Part shown: piece by piece, positions 1-9,109 of the stretch
Position numbering within the stretch: the stretch's first letter is position 1
Layout of the letters: each line of letters begins with the position of its first letter
From: Octadecabacter algicola
Lineage (GTDB): Bacteria > Pseudomonadota > Alphaproteobacteria > Rhodobacterales > Rhodobacteraceae
Reading direction: 5' to 3'
DNA: 64,000 nucleotides
Assembly (NCBI RefSeq): GCF_021532625.1
Contig: NZ_JAKGAR010000001.1
Span: forward strand, 186,001-250,000
Translations under genes and position numbers: made by a program
The notes under the pieces: generated by a model
Seen by the model: only the letters and a program-made list of their open reading frames with translations
Database searches by the model: none
Told to the model about the DNA's origin: nothing

Positions 1-1013
1 TAGAAGTTTCCTACGAAGCACTGCCTGCGATCCCAGAAGTCGACTTCTCCGACATCAAATTGGAAAAGATGGTTGTTAAAGCGGACGAAGCATCTGTTGA
101 CGAAGCTTTGGCGTCTTTGGCTGAAACCGCACAGAACTTCGAGGACCGCAAAAAGGGTTCCAAAGCAAAAGACGGCGATCAGGTTGTATTTGACTTCCTT
201 GGTAAAGTTGACGGCGAAGCTTTTGAAGGCGGCGCGGCGGAAGGCCACACATTGGTTCTCGGTTCCGGTCAATTCATTCCTGGCTTTGAAGAAGGCCTTG
301 TTGGTGTGAAAGCTGGCGAAGAGAAAGACGTCGAAGTCACCTTCCCAGAAGACTACAATGCCGAGCACCTTGCTGGCAAAAAAGCTGTTTTCGAATGCAA
401 GATCCACAACGTTCTGGAGCCTAAAGCGGCTGAGTTGAACGACGAGATGGCAAAGCAGTTCGGTGCAGAAGATCTTGCTGGCCTGAAAGGTCAAATTTCC
501 GACAAACTGGAAGAAGAATATGCAGGCGCAGCACGTGCTGTGACCAAGCGTGGTCTTCTTGATGCACTGGACAAAAAGGTTTCCTTCGAGCTGCCACCAT
601 CCTTGGTTGAAGCTGAAGCTGGCCAGATTGCTCACCAGCTGTGGCACGAAGAAAACCCTGAAGTTGAAGGCCACGATCACCCTGAGATCGAGACCACAGA
701 AGAGCACACAAAACTTGCAGAACGCCGTGTAAAGCTGGGCCTATTGTTGGCTGAAATCGGTCAGAAAGCTGAAGTTCAGGTATCTGACGCGGAATTCACA
801 CAAGCTGTGATGAACCAAGCGCGCCAGTACGGAAACCAAGCGCGCCAGTTCTTTGAATTCGTTCAGCAAAACGCTCAGATGCAGCAGCAAATCCGCGCAC
901 CTTTGTTTGAAGACAAAGTTGTGGACCACGTTCTTGAAGGCGCATCGCTGAAAGAAAAAGAAGTGTCCAAGGACGACCTGCAAAAGGCAGTTGAAGCGCT
1001 CGAAGAAGCTTAA
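1..1013 (+). CDS. tig: Trigger factor, 5'-truncated by the window edge
   Basis: Ribosome-docked, ATP-independent chaperone and peptidyl-prolyl isomerase that meets nascent chains at the exit tunnel. The frame is open from base 3 to the TAA, giving about 336 visible residues of a protein normally near 440. The FKBP-type isomerase domain lies at roughly bases 160-420, with the patterns [14 protein letters not shown] and [16 protein letters not shown]. The helical substrate-binding domain rich in Glu, Lys and Gln follows. The N-terminal ribosome-binding tail is outside the window. A terminator begins about 20 bases after the stop, so this gene ends its transcription unit. Identification is firm from the FKBP pattern and the acidic helical C-terminus; only the start is missing. 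Confidence 0.95.
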   Translation, partial: EVSYEALPAIPEVDFSDIKLEKMVVKADEASVDEALASLAETAQNFEDRKKGSKAKDGDQVVFDFLGKVDGEAFEGGAAEGHTLVLGSGQFIPGFEEGLVGVKAGEEKDVEVTFPEDYNAEHLAGKKAVFECKIHNVLEPKAAELNDEMAKQFGAEDLAGLKGQISDKLEEEYAGAARAVTKRGLLDALDKKVSFELPPSLVEAEAGQIAHQLWHEENPEVEGHDHPEIETTEEHTKLAERRVKLGLLLAEIGQKAEVQVSDAEFTQAVMNQARQYGNQARQFFEFVQQNAQMQQQIRAPLFEDKVVDHVLEGASLKEKEVSKDDLQKAVEALEEA

Positions 1014-1033
1014 GCTTCTCGCCAATATTAGTG

Positions 1034-1063
1034 AAAAGGCCGTCCATCTAGGGCGGCCTTTTT
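1034..1063 (+). terminator. Rho-independent terminator after tig
   Basis: GC-rich inverted repeat (AAGGCCGTCC with GGGCGGCCTT, a five-base loop) followed directly by a short T run. It sits about 20 bases after the tig stop codon. Confidence 0.85.
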
Positions 1064-1176
1064 GCGTTTGTAGGGGCGAACTACGGTAAACCTGACCTTT
1101 GCCGCATCCAGAAACGCTGTGAATTCTCCCGATATGAGGTTACCCTTACGTCACGCATTTAGAATTGGGGAGTAAC

Positions 1177-1638
1177 ATGAAATTTTTATTTGCTGTTTTC
1201 ATTACGTGCTTTGGTTTTGTTGGGACGGCTCAGGCGTGTCCCGATTACACACTTTGGGGAAATGAAGTGTATAACTCGACTGGGGGGCAGTTGTTTTCGC
1301 CCCGTCAATTCAATGTCGTCGCGGGTGGTGACAACAATCTCCAACGGTGTGGATTTGCGTCCGGCGTTGATGGGTTCGTAATTACGGAGCCGGATTTCTC
1401 GTTCGACCTGAGCGGCATGAATGGCTACCGCATCGTTATTGATGTCAAAAGCAATTGTGACTCGGTTTTGCTGGCCAATACAGCGGATACGCAGTGGTAT
1501 TACGATGACGACAGCAACGGGAATGCGGATCCACGTTTGGATATTGGCAATCCGGGTAATGGCGTTCTCGATGTTTGGGTCGGGACGTTTGATGGTCAGA
1601 CGTGTAACGCTGTTCTGACGCTTGAGACTTTCAACTAA
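1177..1638 (+). CDS. Secreted cysteine-containing protein of unknown function (paralog A)
   Basis: A 153-residue exported protein. A Sec signal peptide (MKFLFAVFITCFGFVGTAQA) precedes a mature protein starting at CPDYTLWG. The ATG at 1177 is chosen over an upstream in-frame TTG because GGGGAG lies just before it and the signal peptide then starts cleanly. The mature part has four cysteines, an Asp-rich stretch (YYDDDSNGNADP) and ends in LDVWVGTFDGQTC then LTLETF. This layout recalls the pre-peptidase C-terminal type of beta-sandwich (inference from pattern only). A second copy of the same architecture lies immediately downstream. I know related Roseobacter proteins, some labelled 'peptidase S1', but no catalytic triad is visible here, so no enzymatic function is claimed. 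Confidence 0.8.
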   Translation: MKFLFAVFITCFGFVGTAQACPDYTLWGNEVYNSTGGQLFSPRQFNVVAGGDNNLQRCGFASGVDGFVITEPDFSFDLSGMNGYRIVIDVKSNCDSVLLANTADTQWYYDDDSNGNADPRLDIGNPGNGVLDVWVGTFDGQTCNAVLTLETFN

Positions 1639-1660
1639 GGTGACCGGACCAAACGAACGC

Positions 1661-1695
1661 AAAGGGCCGCCTTCAATGTTGAGGGCGGCCCTTTT
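1661..1695 (+). terminator. Rho-independent terminator after paralog A
   Basis: AAAGGGCCGCC and GGGCGGCCCTTTT form a long GC stem around a loop of about ten bases, ending in a T run. It separates the two secreted paralogs into independent transcription units. Confidence 0.85.
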
Positions 1696-1802
1696 GCGTT
1701 GCTGAAGTGATGGGGGGCGCGAACGCTGGCCTCGCGATCGGTTAACCAAATTGTGTTCGTCCGGGATTCGACACCATCACGTTCGAATGTAGGATTGTCG
1801 GT

Positions 1803-2270
1803 ATGAAACATATCGCTGCATTTTTCGCTCTTTGCGCAGGCCCTGTTTTTGCAGATTGTCCTGACCCGTCCCTAGACGCCCCGTTCTTTGAGGCGTCTGG
1901 TCCCGATCTCATTGCCCCTCAAAGCTGGGATGTGCGCGCGACTGGTGAACATGTGGTGCCGTGCGGAGCGTGGGCTTTAAATGGGCTTAGCGATGATCGG
2001 GTAAAGGGGTTCTTGCCCTTGGCGGCGACTGCTCGGTTTGAGCTAGATACAATGGGGCCACATATTCTTATGGTCATGGCAGAGGCCGAATGTAGCCCAG
2101 TGTTGGCTGTGCAAGACAGTCGGGGCGTTTGGTATTTCGGTGATACTGCGAATGGCCGCGAAGAGGTGACCGTTTGGGGCGCAAGCGATGGCCCGTTACA
2201 TGTCTGGATCGGATCAACGGAGCAGACGGCGTGCGAGGGCACGCTAACGCTTGAGACGTTTGATCGATAG
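1803..2270 (+). CDS. Secreted cysteine-containing protein of unknown function (paralog B)
   Basis: A 155-residue exported protein with a signal peptide (MKHIAAFFALCAGPVFA) and a mature start at DCPDPSL. It shares the frame of its upstream neighbour: CPD near the mature N-terminus, a second Cys after about 40 residues, ECSPVLAVQDSRGVWYF opposite NCDSVLLANTADTQWYY, HVWIGS opposite DVWVGT, a last Cys, and the ending LTLETF. The Asp-rich loop of paralog A is largely lost (FGDTANGREE), so any metal binding there is probably weakened. Tandem duplication followed by divergence is the simplest reading. Function unknown. Confidence 0.8.
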   Translation: MKHIAAFFALCAGPVFADCPDPSLDAPFFEASGPDLIAPQSWDVRATGEHVVPCGAWALNGLSDDRVKGFLPLAATARFELDTMGPHILMVMAEAECSPVLAVQDSRGVWYFGDTANGREEVTVWGASDGPLHVWIGSTEQTACEGTLTLETFDR

Positions 2271-2273
2271 ATC

Positions 2274-2298
2274 GACCGCCCCAACAAGGGAGCGGCCA
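2274..2298. terminator. Possible terminator hairpin between convergent genes
   Basis: GACCGCCCC and GGAGCGGCC can pair with one or two G-U pairs across a six-base loop, between the convergent ends of paralog B and the phosphodiesterase gene. The T run is poor on both strands, so this is a weak call. Confidence 0.35.
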
Positions 2299-2315
2299 AG
2301 GTTTCGTAACCGGAG

Positions 2316-4274
2316 TTAGAGAGTTATGCGGAACAGAGAGAAGCCGCTGTCGCTTTGGCCTGCGGCCTCCATGGTCACGCCCGGAACGTCGGCGGCGTAG
2401 GCTTCGCCAGCGGGGCCGGTTTCAAACAAGACGGTGGTGCCGTCCATTGGGGCAAACGTCCAGTTGCCGTCGGCTTGTGGGCTCACGGTGCCCTGATCGA
2501 CGATGTAGCGCACAATGACGTCGCGATTGGTGTCTGGCCCTTCAAACACGGTTGTTTCCGCTGATGCACCGGGGAAACTACCGCCCCCACCGGCGCGGTA
2601 GTTGTTGGTGGCGATGATGAATTCAGCGGCCATGTCGATTGGTTGACCTTCAAACATCAAATTCACGATCCGATTTGCACCCTCATTGATCACAGCGCCG
2701 TCGCGGTCGAATTTGGACGGCTGGCTGAGGTCGATTTGGTAGGTAACACCGTCGATGACATCAAAATTGTAAGACGGAAACTCAGGGTTCAGCAGAATTG
2801 CGTCTTGTGCGCCTGCTTCGATCTGATTGAACATACCCGCAGAGCGTTCGAGCCAGTCTTTGACCTGCGCGCCTGTCACACGAACGGCGCGGGTCGTGTT
2901 TGGGTACAAGTAAAGGTCGGCGACGTTTTTAATCGCCACATCGCCGATCGCGACATCTGTGTAATATTCAGGTCCGCCACGCCCGCCTGCCTTGAACGGA
3001 GCGGCCGCAGAAAGGATCGGCAGGCCTTCGTGTTCGGTGCCGACCATCATCTGTTCAATGTACCACATCTGCGCGTTCGACACGATTTGGACGGACGGAT
3101 CATCGGCCACAAGCGCGAAGTAGCTGTGTAGCGGCGCATCCGTCTTGCCAACGGCGCGGCGCACGTATGCGAGGGTTTCTTCGTGGTCAGTCGCGACGGC
3201 ATCGAGGACCGGTTGAAAGTCTTCGACCAAGGCAGTCACAGAGCGGTCTTCGTTGCGCTGCGAAATTGGGCGAGCCTCGGACGTGTGGGATAGAACGCGC
3301 CAGCCAGATCCGTCCCGTTCCAACATCAAATCAATCAGGCCCATGTGGCTGCCCCAAAACCCGCCCATGACAGCTGGTTTGCCATGCAATGTACCAGCCT
3401 CAACATCAGCACCTGCAAAGTCGGCGTAGGTGGAGGACGGGAAGACGAGGTGGCTGTGGCCAGTCAAGATTGCGTCGATCCCGTCAACGGCAGCCAATGG
3501 CACAGAAGCATTTTCCATGCCGTCTTCTTCGTCGGCGCTGCCGATCCCCGAGTGGGAGAGGGCAATGACGATGTCACAGCCCGCTTCGCGCATTTGTGGT
3601 ACCCAAGCGCGGGCGGCCTGAAGAATGTCACGCGCTTGCACGTTGCCTTCGAGGTGGCGACGGTCCCAGTTCATAACCTGAGGCGGGACAAAGCCGATAA
3701 GGCCGATCTTGATGGGATGGGTTTCCCCTGATCCGTCTGTAAGGACCCGCTCAAGGATCACATAGGGAGGCAAAAGCGTATCGTCTTCGGTGGGGGAGGC
3801 GCCCAAGGATTTGGCGACGTTCGCGCAAACCACAGGGAAGCCAGCACCCGCGAGAGATTTTTCAAGGAAGCCGAGGCCATAGTTGAATTCGTGGTTGCCC
3901 AATGTGGAGGCGTCAAAGCCCAGAGTGTTCATCGCTGTGATTACAGGGTGGGTCACGTCGCCATCCATGCCACGTTCATAGGCGATGTAGTCACCCATCG
4001 GGTTCCCCTGAAGGAAGTCACCGTTGTCCAGGAGGATTGAGTTTGTTGATTCTGCGCGAACGTCCTGAATGATCGACGCCGTGCGGGCTAGGCCAACGGT
4101 GTCGATGGCACGATCCGAATAGTAGTCATACGGGTAGACGTGGACGTGCAAATCCGTTGTTTCCATGATGCGCAGGTGTGCTTGATTGGTTTGCGCACGT
4201 ACCGAGTAAGGATGCATGGCGATAAGGCCAGCGGTTCCAGAGAGGAATCCGCGACGAGAGAGTGTGAATGACAT
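2316..4274 (-). CDS. cpdB: 2',3'-cyclic-nucleotide 2'-phosphodiesterase / 3'-nucleotidase
   Basis: Periplasmic metallophosphoesterase that hydrolyses 2',3'-cyclic nucleotides and 3'-nucleotides to nucleosides, feeding purine, pyrimidine and phosphate scavenging. Length is 652 residues, usual for the family. The N-terminus carries a twin-arginine signal (SRRGFLSGTAG) ending near SVRAQ, so it is exported folded. The metallophosphoesterase domain follows (TTDLHVHVYPYDYY, LDNGDFLQGNPMGDY, LGNHEFNYG, ALSHSGIG, LTGHSHLVF). The C-terminal 5'-nucleotidase domain carries NNYRAGGGGSFPG. Single-gene unit, convergent with the secreted paralog and oriented away from rplI. Family call is firm; exact substrate is by homology. 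Confidence 0.92.
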   Translation of the reverse strand: MSFTLSRRGFLSGTAGLIAMHPYSVRAQTNQAHLRIMETTDLHVHVYPYDYYSDRAIDTVGLARTASIIQDVRAESTNSILLDNGDFLQGNPMGDYIAYERGMDGDVTHPVITAMNTLGFDASTLGNHEFNYGLGFLEKSLAGAGFPVVCANVAKSLGASPTEDDTLLPPYVILERVLTDGSGETHPIKIGLIGFVPPQVMNWDRRHLEGNVQARDILQAARAWVPQMREAGCDIVIALSHSGIGSADEEDGMENASVPLAAVDGIDAILTGHSHLVFPSSTYADFAGADVEAGTLHGKPAVMGGFWGSHMGLIDLMLERDGSGWRVLSHTSEARPISQRNEDRSVTALVEDFQPVLDAVATDHEETLAYVRRAVGKTDAPLHSYFALVADDPSVQIVSNAQMWYIEQMMVGTEHEGLPILSAAAPFKAGGRGGPEYYTDVAIGDVAIKNVADLYLYPNTTRAVRVTGAQVKDWLERSAGMFNQIEAGAQDAILLNPEFPSYNFDVIDGVTYQIDLSQPSKFDRDGAVINEGANRIVNLMFEGQPIDMAAEFIIATNNYRAGGGGSFPGASAETTVFEGPDTNRDVIVRYIVDQGTVSPQADGNWTFAPMDGTTVLFETGPAGEAYAADVPGVTMEAAGQSDSGFSLFRITL

Positions 4275-4377
4275 GATGTGCCCCTTTGAATGAAGTTGAA
4301 CCCAGTCTTAAGGTCGTTGTGCAACGAGACTGTAACAACATCCGTTGGGAGTCGAGAAACTTAAGCGTCCAACGACA

Positions 4378-4405
4378 AAGGCCGCCCCGAGATCGGAGCG
4401 GCCTT
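4378..4405 (-). terminator. Terminator of the rpsF-rpsR-rplI operon
   Basis: AAGGCCGC and GCGGCCTT arms with extra pairing inside, and TTTGTCG following on the minus strand. It lies about 25 bases past the rplI stop. Confidence 0.8.
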
Positions 4406-4428
4406 ATATGTTTTCAACGAAGGAAGAC

Positions 4429-5058
4429 TTAGTCTTCTTCGGAAGCTTCTTCAGCAGGTGCTTCTTCGGCGGCAGGTGCGTCGTCACCGAAGTCTTCCAT
4501 ACCGGCTGCGCCGATATCGTCGAACAGTTCCTGAATTTCAAATTCAGCGGCTGCTTCTTCTTCTGCAGCCAGTTCGGCTACGGATTTACCAGCGGCCTGA
4601 AGTTCAGCTTCTTCAGTGGAACGAGCAACGTTCAACTTGATCGTCGCATCAACCTCTGGGTGCAGTTTGACCAGCACATCGTGGATACCAAGCTCTTTGA
4701 TAGGCTCGATAAGTACGACTTGTTTACGATCAACTGTGAAACCAGCTTCGATTGCAGCGTCAGCCGCGTCGCGAGTTGTGACGGAGCCGTAAAGGTTGCC
4801 GCCGTCAGACGCAGAGCGAATCACGATGAAAGTTTCACCATCGAGTTTGGCCGCAAGTGCTTCGGCCTCTTTCTTGGTTTCGAGGTTGCGTGCTTCGAGC
4901 TGGGCTTTCTGTGCTTCGAACGCAGCCATGTTGGCTTCGTTGACGCGCAGGGCCTTGCCGTGTGGCAACAAGAAGTTGCGTGCGTAACCTGGTTTTACTG
5001 AGACAACTTCGCCCATCTGACCAAGCTTTGCGACGCGTTCTAGAAGGATAACATCCAT
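4429..5058 (-). CDS. rplI: 50S ribosomal protein L9 with a long acidic tail
   Basis: Large-subunit protein that binds 23S rRNA and projects from the L1 side of the ribosome. The start [19 protein letters not shown] and [10 protein letters not shown] are the family signature. At 209 residues it is about 60 longer than the E. coli form. The extra length is a low-complexity Ala/Glu/Asp tail after about residue 150 ([14 protein letters not shown] at the end). Such acidic tails are common in Rhodobacterales L9, so this is lineage-typical rather than a fusion. Last gene of the S6-S18-L9 operon, 12 bases after rpsR. Confidence 0.96.
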   Translation of the reverse strand: MDVILLERVAKLGQMGEVVSVKPGYARNFLLPHGKALRVNEANMAAFEAQKAQLEARNLETKKEAEALAAKLDGETFIVIRSASDGGNLYGSVTTRDAADAAIEAGFTVDRKQVVLIEPIKELGIHDVLVKLHPEVDATIKLNVARSTEEAELQAAGKSVAELAAEEEAAAEFEIQELFDDIGAAGMEDFGDDAPAAEEAPAEEASEED

Positions 5059-5070
5059 TGGAATTTTCCT

Positions 5071-5298
5071 TTACTTAACAGCGTAAGGCAGCAGGGCCAA
5101 AAACCGTGCGCGTTTGATTGCGCGTGCCAAAGCACGTTGGTTTTTTGCACCGACAGCGGTGATACGGGATGGAACGATCTTGCCGCGCTCAGAGATGTAG
5201 CGCTGAAGTGTCCGTGTGTCTTTGTAGTCGATCTTAGGAGCGTTGTCGCCCTCAAATGGATCGGACTTACGACGGCGGAAAAATGGTTTAGTAGCCAT
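5071..5298 (-). CDS. rpsR: 30S ribosomal protein S18
   Basis: Small-subunit protein that pairs with S6 on the platform of the 30S subunit. The 75 residues include [10 protein letters not shown] near the start, the core [19 protein letters not shown] and the basic end [18 protein letters not shown], all diagnostic. It lies between rpsF and rplI in the conserved order with short gaps (29 and 12 bases), so one transcript is expected. Confidence 0.97.
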   Translation of the reverse strand: MATKPFFRRRKSDPFEGDNAPKIDYKDTRTLQRYISERGKIVPSRITAVGAKNQRALARAIKRARFLALLPYAVK

Positions 5299-5327
5299 GA
5301 CTTATGGTCCTTTCTTTATCTGGTGGA

Positions 5328-5681
5328 TTAGCGGCGTTCGCGGCGATCTGGTCGCTCGTCACGCTTTTGCATTTGCACTGAGGGACCTTCCTCGTGCTCG
5401 TCCACTTTGATGGTCAGAAGGCGCATAACGTCTTCGTGCAGGCGCATCAGGCGTTCCATTTCTTGGATCGCTGGGGCAGCTGCGTCAGAGCGCAAATAGG
5501 CATAGTGGCCTTTGCGGTTCTTGTTGATTTTGTAAGCCATCGTTTTGACGCCCCAGTATTCGCTTTCAACGACTTTACCGCCGTTGTCTGCAAGCACTGT
5601 GGAGAAGTGTTCGATGAGGCTTTCTGCTTGCGTGTTGGACAAGTCCTGACGCGCAATAAACACATGCTCATATAGTGGCAT
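5328..5681 (-). CDS. rpsF: 30S ribosomal protein S6
   Basis: Platform protein of the small subunit and partner of S18. The start at 5681 (MPLYEHVFIARQDLS) is chosen over an in-frame start nine codons upstream because bacterial S6 begins this way. The protein has 117 residues. The core WGVKTMAYKINKNRKGHY is typical, and the C-terminus is a charged tail ending in RPDRRERR. First gene of the rpsF-rpsR-rplI operon, so the promoter should lie in the roughly 300 bases upstream. Confidence 0.96.
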   Translation of the reverse strand: MPLYEHVFIARQDLSNTQAESLIEHFSTVLADNGGKVVESEYWGVKTMAYKINKNRKGHYAYLRSDAAAPAIQEMERLMRLHEDVMRLLTIKVDEHEEGPSVQMQKRDERPDRRERR

Positions 5682-5982
5682 GGTGACTCCGTTCTGTTCT
5701 CGGCGCATTTCAAAGGGCGAGGACTAAACATCCCACTCTCGCCCACGAGAGACTGCGCAGTTCATAAAAGCTGCGGGATGAAGGGGCCTTATACAAAGGT
5801 GCACTGTAGGATCAAGCGAAAGCTTTGCAGGTTGGGCGATCCAAGCACTTTTGGGGGCGGGCCTTGGCGAGCGGGCTGGCAAAATTTACCAAATAGTTAA
5901 CAAATCGTGTTTTCAACGTTTTGGGGACAATTTTCTGCCCTAGTTCGCGGTGAGGTTGTATTAAATTAAATTGGAGATACGT
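5682..5982. other. Intergenic region between rpsF and a membrane-protein gene
   Basis: A divergent spacer of about 300 bases. It must hold the rpsF operon promoter (minus) and the promoter of the downstream small membrane-protein gene (plus). The right end is AT-rich (TTAAATTAAATT just before the plus-strand ribosome binding site). No RNA gene or clear operator was seen. Confidence 0.5.
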
Positions 5983-6606
5983 ATGACTGCTACGCCTGAT
6001 CCGTGCCATTTTGTTGAATCCGCTGTTTCCCCGCAATCCAAGTCTTTCAGCCGACCACAAGTGTCCGAGGTCTACTGGGGCTATGAGGCGTCGTTAAACG
6101 AGCAGATCGTCGATCTTTCGATCCTTGCACGTGGTGCTGCAACCATTCTCTCGATTGCGGCGTTCATTGCTGCGGCCGCAGTTTGGATCATGCCCGCGAT
6201 GACGTTCACCGGAAGTGCGTTCTTGGCGAAGCTTTTGATTTCTTTAGGGGCGCTTGTTATAGGGGCGTTTACTGGGCGGCATGCTTTTCGGGGTACACGC
6301 ATCAGAGTTCAGATTGATACGAACGTTGGTGAGCTGCGCCAAGTCATTACGGGTGCAACCGGTGGAGAGATCACGCTCAGCCGACATGGCCTCGACACTG
6401 TTAAATCCGTCGACGTTGTTGCCTCCAAGATGGATGGTAGTTTTGGGCAGGTACAGGTCACGTTGAATAGCGGATTGGTTCTTGCTGTTGCAGATGGCGC
6501 GGTTGCGACGCTGTTTTCTTTGCGTGACCGCCTGGCTCATGATTGCGGGATCATGCAGGGAACCGCTGCACGGCCCGCTGTCTGGACTGGCCCATTGGCG
6601 GCATAG
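5983..6606 (+). CDS. Small two-helix inner-membrane protein, unknown function
   Basis: A 207-residue protein. The ATG at 5983 is preferred over an in-frame TTG 12 bases upstream because that stretch supplies the GGAG ribosome binding site. An N-terminal cytoplasmic part of about 50 residues is followed by two hydrophobic helices, roughly residues 53-73 (ILSIAAFIAAAAVWIMP) and 82-99 (LAKLLISLGALVIGAF). A soluble C-terminal domain of about 100 residues follows, with alternating beta-like segments (RIRVQIDTNVGELRQVI, VQVTLNSGLVLAVAD). I do not recognise a named family. Monocistronic, closed by a terminator. Confidence 0.75.
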   Translation: MTATPDPCHFVESAVSPQSKSFSRPQVSEVYWGYEASLNEQIVDLSILARGAATILSIAAFIAAAAVWIMPAMTFTGSAFLAKLLISLGALVIGAFTGRHAFRGTRIRVQIDTNVGELRQVITGATGGEITLSRHGLDTVKSVDVVASKMDGSFGQVQVTLNSGLVLAVADGAVATLFSLRDRLAHDCGIMQGTAARPAVWTGPLAA

Positions 6607-6633
6607 TCTCTCATCATTACTAGAAAATCGATT

Positions 6634-6660
6634 TAGCGGCCCTTCGTGGGCCGCTTTCGT
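6634..6660 (+). terminator. Rho-independent terminator before fabD
   Basis: GCGGCCC, loop TTCGT, GGGCCGC, then TTTCGTGTTTT. It isolates the membrane-protein gene from the fab cluster. Confidence 0.8.
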
Positions 6661-6743
6661 GTTTTGGGGGCTGCTGCTGATGTCTTGTGCGTGGGGCAGG
6701 GTCGCGCTAACGGTAGGGAAAGAAGAATAGTGAGGGGCACATC

Positions 6744-7682
6744 ATGAAATCATTCGTTTTTCCAGGGCAGGGCGCGCAGACGATCGGAATGGGGCAGGCT
6801 TTGGCCGAGGCTTATCCAGCGGCAAAGGCTGTTTTTGATGAAGTCGACGATGCATTGGGTGAAAAGCTGTCCGACCTGATTTGGTCCGGTGATATTGCTG
6901 ATTTGACGCTGACGCGAAACGCGCAACCTGCGTTGATGGCGACATCTTTGGCGGCAATGCGCGCGCTTGAGGCTGAGGGCGTTACTATTGAAGCTGCATC
7001 TTTCGTGGCAGGGCATTCGTTGGGCGAATATTCTGCGTTGGCAGCTGCTGGCGCATTGAGCGTGACAGACACCGCGCGGTTGTTGCGGACACGTGGTGAA
7101 GCCATGCAAGACGCTGTACCGGTTGGTATTGGCGCGATGGCTGTTTTGCTGGGCATGGATTTTGAAGCCGCGCAAGCGGTTGCGGCTGAAGCTGCACAAG
7201 GCGAGGTCTGTCAGGCCGCCAATGATAATGATCCGTCACAGGTTGTCGTTTCGGGCCATAAGGCCGCCGTGGAACGTGCGGTTGAGATCGCAAAAGCCAA
7301 TGGCGCAAAGCGGGCGATGTTGTTGCCAGTATCCGCGCCATTTCATTCATCCCTGATGGCACCTGCTGCTGAGGTGATGGAAGCGGCTTTGGCTGCGGTT
7401 ACGCTGAATGCACCGGCTGTGCCGTTGATTGCGAACGTGCGTGCCGAGGCTGTGAACGCGGATGAGATTAAGGCGCTCTTGGTTGAGCAGGTGACGGGGT
7501 CTGTGCGCTGGCGTGAAAGCGTTCAGTGGATGGCGGGCGCTGGTGTCACTGAGGTTTGGGAGATCGGTGCAGGCAAGGCTTTGTCTGGCATGGTGAAGCG
7601 GGTTGATCGTGGTATTGCAACCCGCGCTGTTGGGTCCCCCGATGATGTTGTTGCGGCAGCTGCTGCATTGAATGAAGGATAA
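6744..7682 (+). CDS. fabD: Malonyl-CoA:ACP transacylase
   Basis: Loads malonate from CoA onto acyl carrier protein, supplying the extender unit for fatty acid elongation in the cytoplasm. The 312 residues are standard. The N-terminal FPGQGAQTIGMG oxyanion region and the nucleophile motif GHSLGEYSAL (Ser92) are intact, and the later PVSAPFHSSLM supplies the catalytic His. It leads the fabD-fabG-acpP-fabF cluster; fabG begins three bases after its stop, so the two are co-translated. Confidence 0.96.
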   Translation: MKSFVFPGQGAQTIGMGQALAEAYPAAKAVFDEVDDALGEKLSDLIWSGDIADLTLTRNAQPALMATSLAAMRALEAEGVTIEAASFVAGHSLGEYSALAAAGALSVTDTARLLRTRGEAMQDAVPVGIGAMAVLLGMDFEAAQAVAAEAAQGEVCQAANDNDPSQVVVSGHKAAVERAVEIAKANGAKRAMLLPVSAPFHSSLMAPAAEVMEAALAAVTLNAPAVPLIANVRAEAVNADEIKALLVEQVTGSVRWRESVQWMAGAGVTEVWEIGAGKALSGMVKRVDRGIATRAVGSPDDVVAAAAALNEG

Positions 7683-7685
7683 AAC

Positions 7686-8423
7686 ATGTTTGATCTAACA
7701 GGTAAGAACGCCCTGATCACGGGTGCGTCTGGTGGTATTGGTGGCGAAATCGCCAAATCGTTGCACGCGGCAGGGGCCACTGTGGGCCTTTCCGGAACGC
7801 GGGTCGAACCGCTTGAGGCATTGGCCGCTGAGCTGGGCGATCGCGTTCATGTGTTGCCATGTAACCTGAGCGATAGCGCCGCGGTTGATGCCCTGCCAAA
7901 ACAGGCTGTGGAAGCGATGGGATCAGTCGATATTCTGGTGAACAACGCCGGCATTACGCGCGATCAGATTTTCATGCGGATGTCAGATGAAGAATGGTCC
8001 GATGTAATCAACGTGAACCTCACGTCGACAATGCGCCTGTGTAAGGGTGTTATTCGTGGCATGATGAAATCCCGTTGGGGCCGGATTGTGAACGTGTCTT
8101 CCATTGTTGGTGCGACAGGTAATCCGGGGCAGGCGAACTACGCTGCGAGTAAAGCTGGCATGGTCGGGATGTCCAAATCCATCGCTTATGAGGTCGCATC
8201 GCGCGGCATCACTGTGAACTGTATTGCGCCCGGTTTCATTGCGACAGCGATGACCGAAAAGCTGACGGACGATCAAAAAGAGAAAATCAACAGCCAGATC
8301 CCAGCCGGCCGTATGGGCACGCCAGAGGAAATTGCGGCAGCTGCACTGTACCTGTCGAGCGATCAGGCAGCATACGTCACGGGCACGACTTTGCATGTCA
8401 ATGGTGGTATGGCGATGTTGTAA
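7686..8423 (+). CDS. fabG: 3-oxoacyl-ACP reductase
   Basis: NADPH-dependent short-chain dehydrogenase that reduces 3-oxoacyl-ACP in each elongation cycle. The 245 residues show the Rossmann motif ITGASGGIGGEIA, the NNAG motif and the catalytic Tyr152/Lys156 pair in NYAASKAG. The C-terminus VTGTTLHVNGGMAML is the FabG signature that tells it from other reductases of this fold. Immediately downstream of fabD and about 190 bases before acpP. Confidence 0.96.
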   Translation: MFDLTGKNALITGASGGIGGEIAKSLHAAGATVGLSGTRVEPLEALAAELGDRVHVLPCNLSDSAAVDALPKQAVEAMGSVDILVNNAGITRDQIFMRMSDEEWSDVINVNLTSTMRLCKGVIRGMMKSRWGRIVNVSSIVGATGNPGQANYAASKAGMVGMSKSIAYEVASRGITVNCIAPGFIATAMTEKLTDDQKEKINSQIPAGRMGTPEEIAAAALYLSSDQAAYVTGTTLHVNGGMAML

Positions 8424-8615
8424 CCCCTATATGGGCTTCATTCGAAAGCGTTTGCCCTAGAGTGAAACTCTGCTATAGGCGGCGCAGAATTGGAAATCGT
8501 GACGTAGCGTCTGGTTTCTTCAAGGTCCGGTCACGGATCAAAAACCGCTCTTGCCTATAGTAGGTTTGGGTGAACAAAACGGGCCACTGGCCCCGAACTA
8601 TGTGAGGAATTTAAC

Positions 8616-8849
8616 ATGAGCGATGTCGCAGACCGCGTACGTAAGATCGTTGTAGAGCACCTTGGTGTTGAAGAAGACAAAGTTGTTGAAGGCGCGTCCT
8701 TCATCGACGATCTGGGCGCTGACAGCCTCGACACTGTTGAGCTCGTGATGGCGTTCGAAGAGGAATTCGGTATCGAAATCCCTGACGACGCTGCTGAAAC
8801 GATCCAGACTTTTGGCGATGCCACTAAGTTTATCTCTGAAGCGGCCTAA
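8616..8849 (+). CDS. acpP: Acyl carrier protein
   Basis: Carries growing acyl chains on a phosphopantetheine arm. The 77-residue acidic protein has the attachment motif [10 protein letters not shown] with Ser37 as the modified residue. It begins after a gap of about 190 bases from fabG, enough for its own promoter, which is usual because the protein is needed in excess. A strong ribosome binding site (GAGG) precedes the ATG, and a strong terminator follows. Confidence 0.97.
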   Translation: MSDVADRVRKIVVEHLGVEEDKVVEGASFIDDLGADSLDTVELVMAFEEEFGIEIPDDAAETIQTFGDATKFISEAA

Positions 8850-8870
8850 GCCGTCTTTTAGATCTGATTG

Positions 8871-8903
8871 AAGGGGCGGTACCGAGAGGTGCCGCCCTTT
8901 TTC
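8871..8903 (+). terminator. Rho-independent terminator after acpP
   Basis: A stem of about ten pairs (GGGCGGTACC with GGTGCCGCCC, one G-U) around the loop GAGA, then a T run. It separates acpP from fabF. Confidence 0.88.
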
Positions 8904-9109
8904 GTTTCGGCGAAGTTCAGCCGCCCAAGAGCCATTGCGAGCGGCCACACATTGCCGATTATGCGATTTTCCACCTGACAGCAGTGGCCCATGCGTCCGA
9001 CAATTTCCGCGAGATGCGCTTGTTTGGTGGAATTGGCCATCGGCGCACTTGCCCCTTTGGTGCTGCACGCGGTATCACCTGCAAAAGCTATTAACGTGAG
9101 GGTTGAGCT

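Noticed and set aside
5040-5255. Extra 71-residue frame overlapping rpsR
   Set aside because: Out-of-frame shadow of a certain ribosomal gene.
6701-6711. GTCGCGCTAAC upstream of fabD as a member of the aldolase/pdhA motif set
   Set aside because: Single imperfect copy with a mismatch in the conserved half-site; could be chance in GC-rich sequence.
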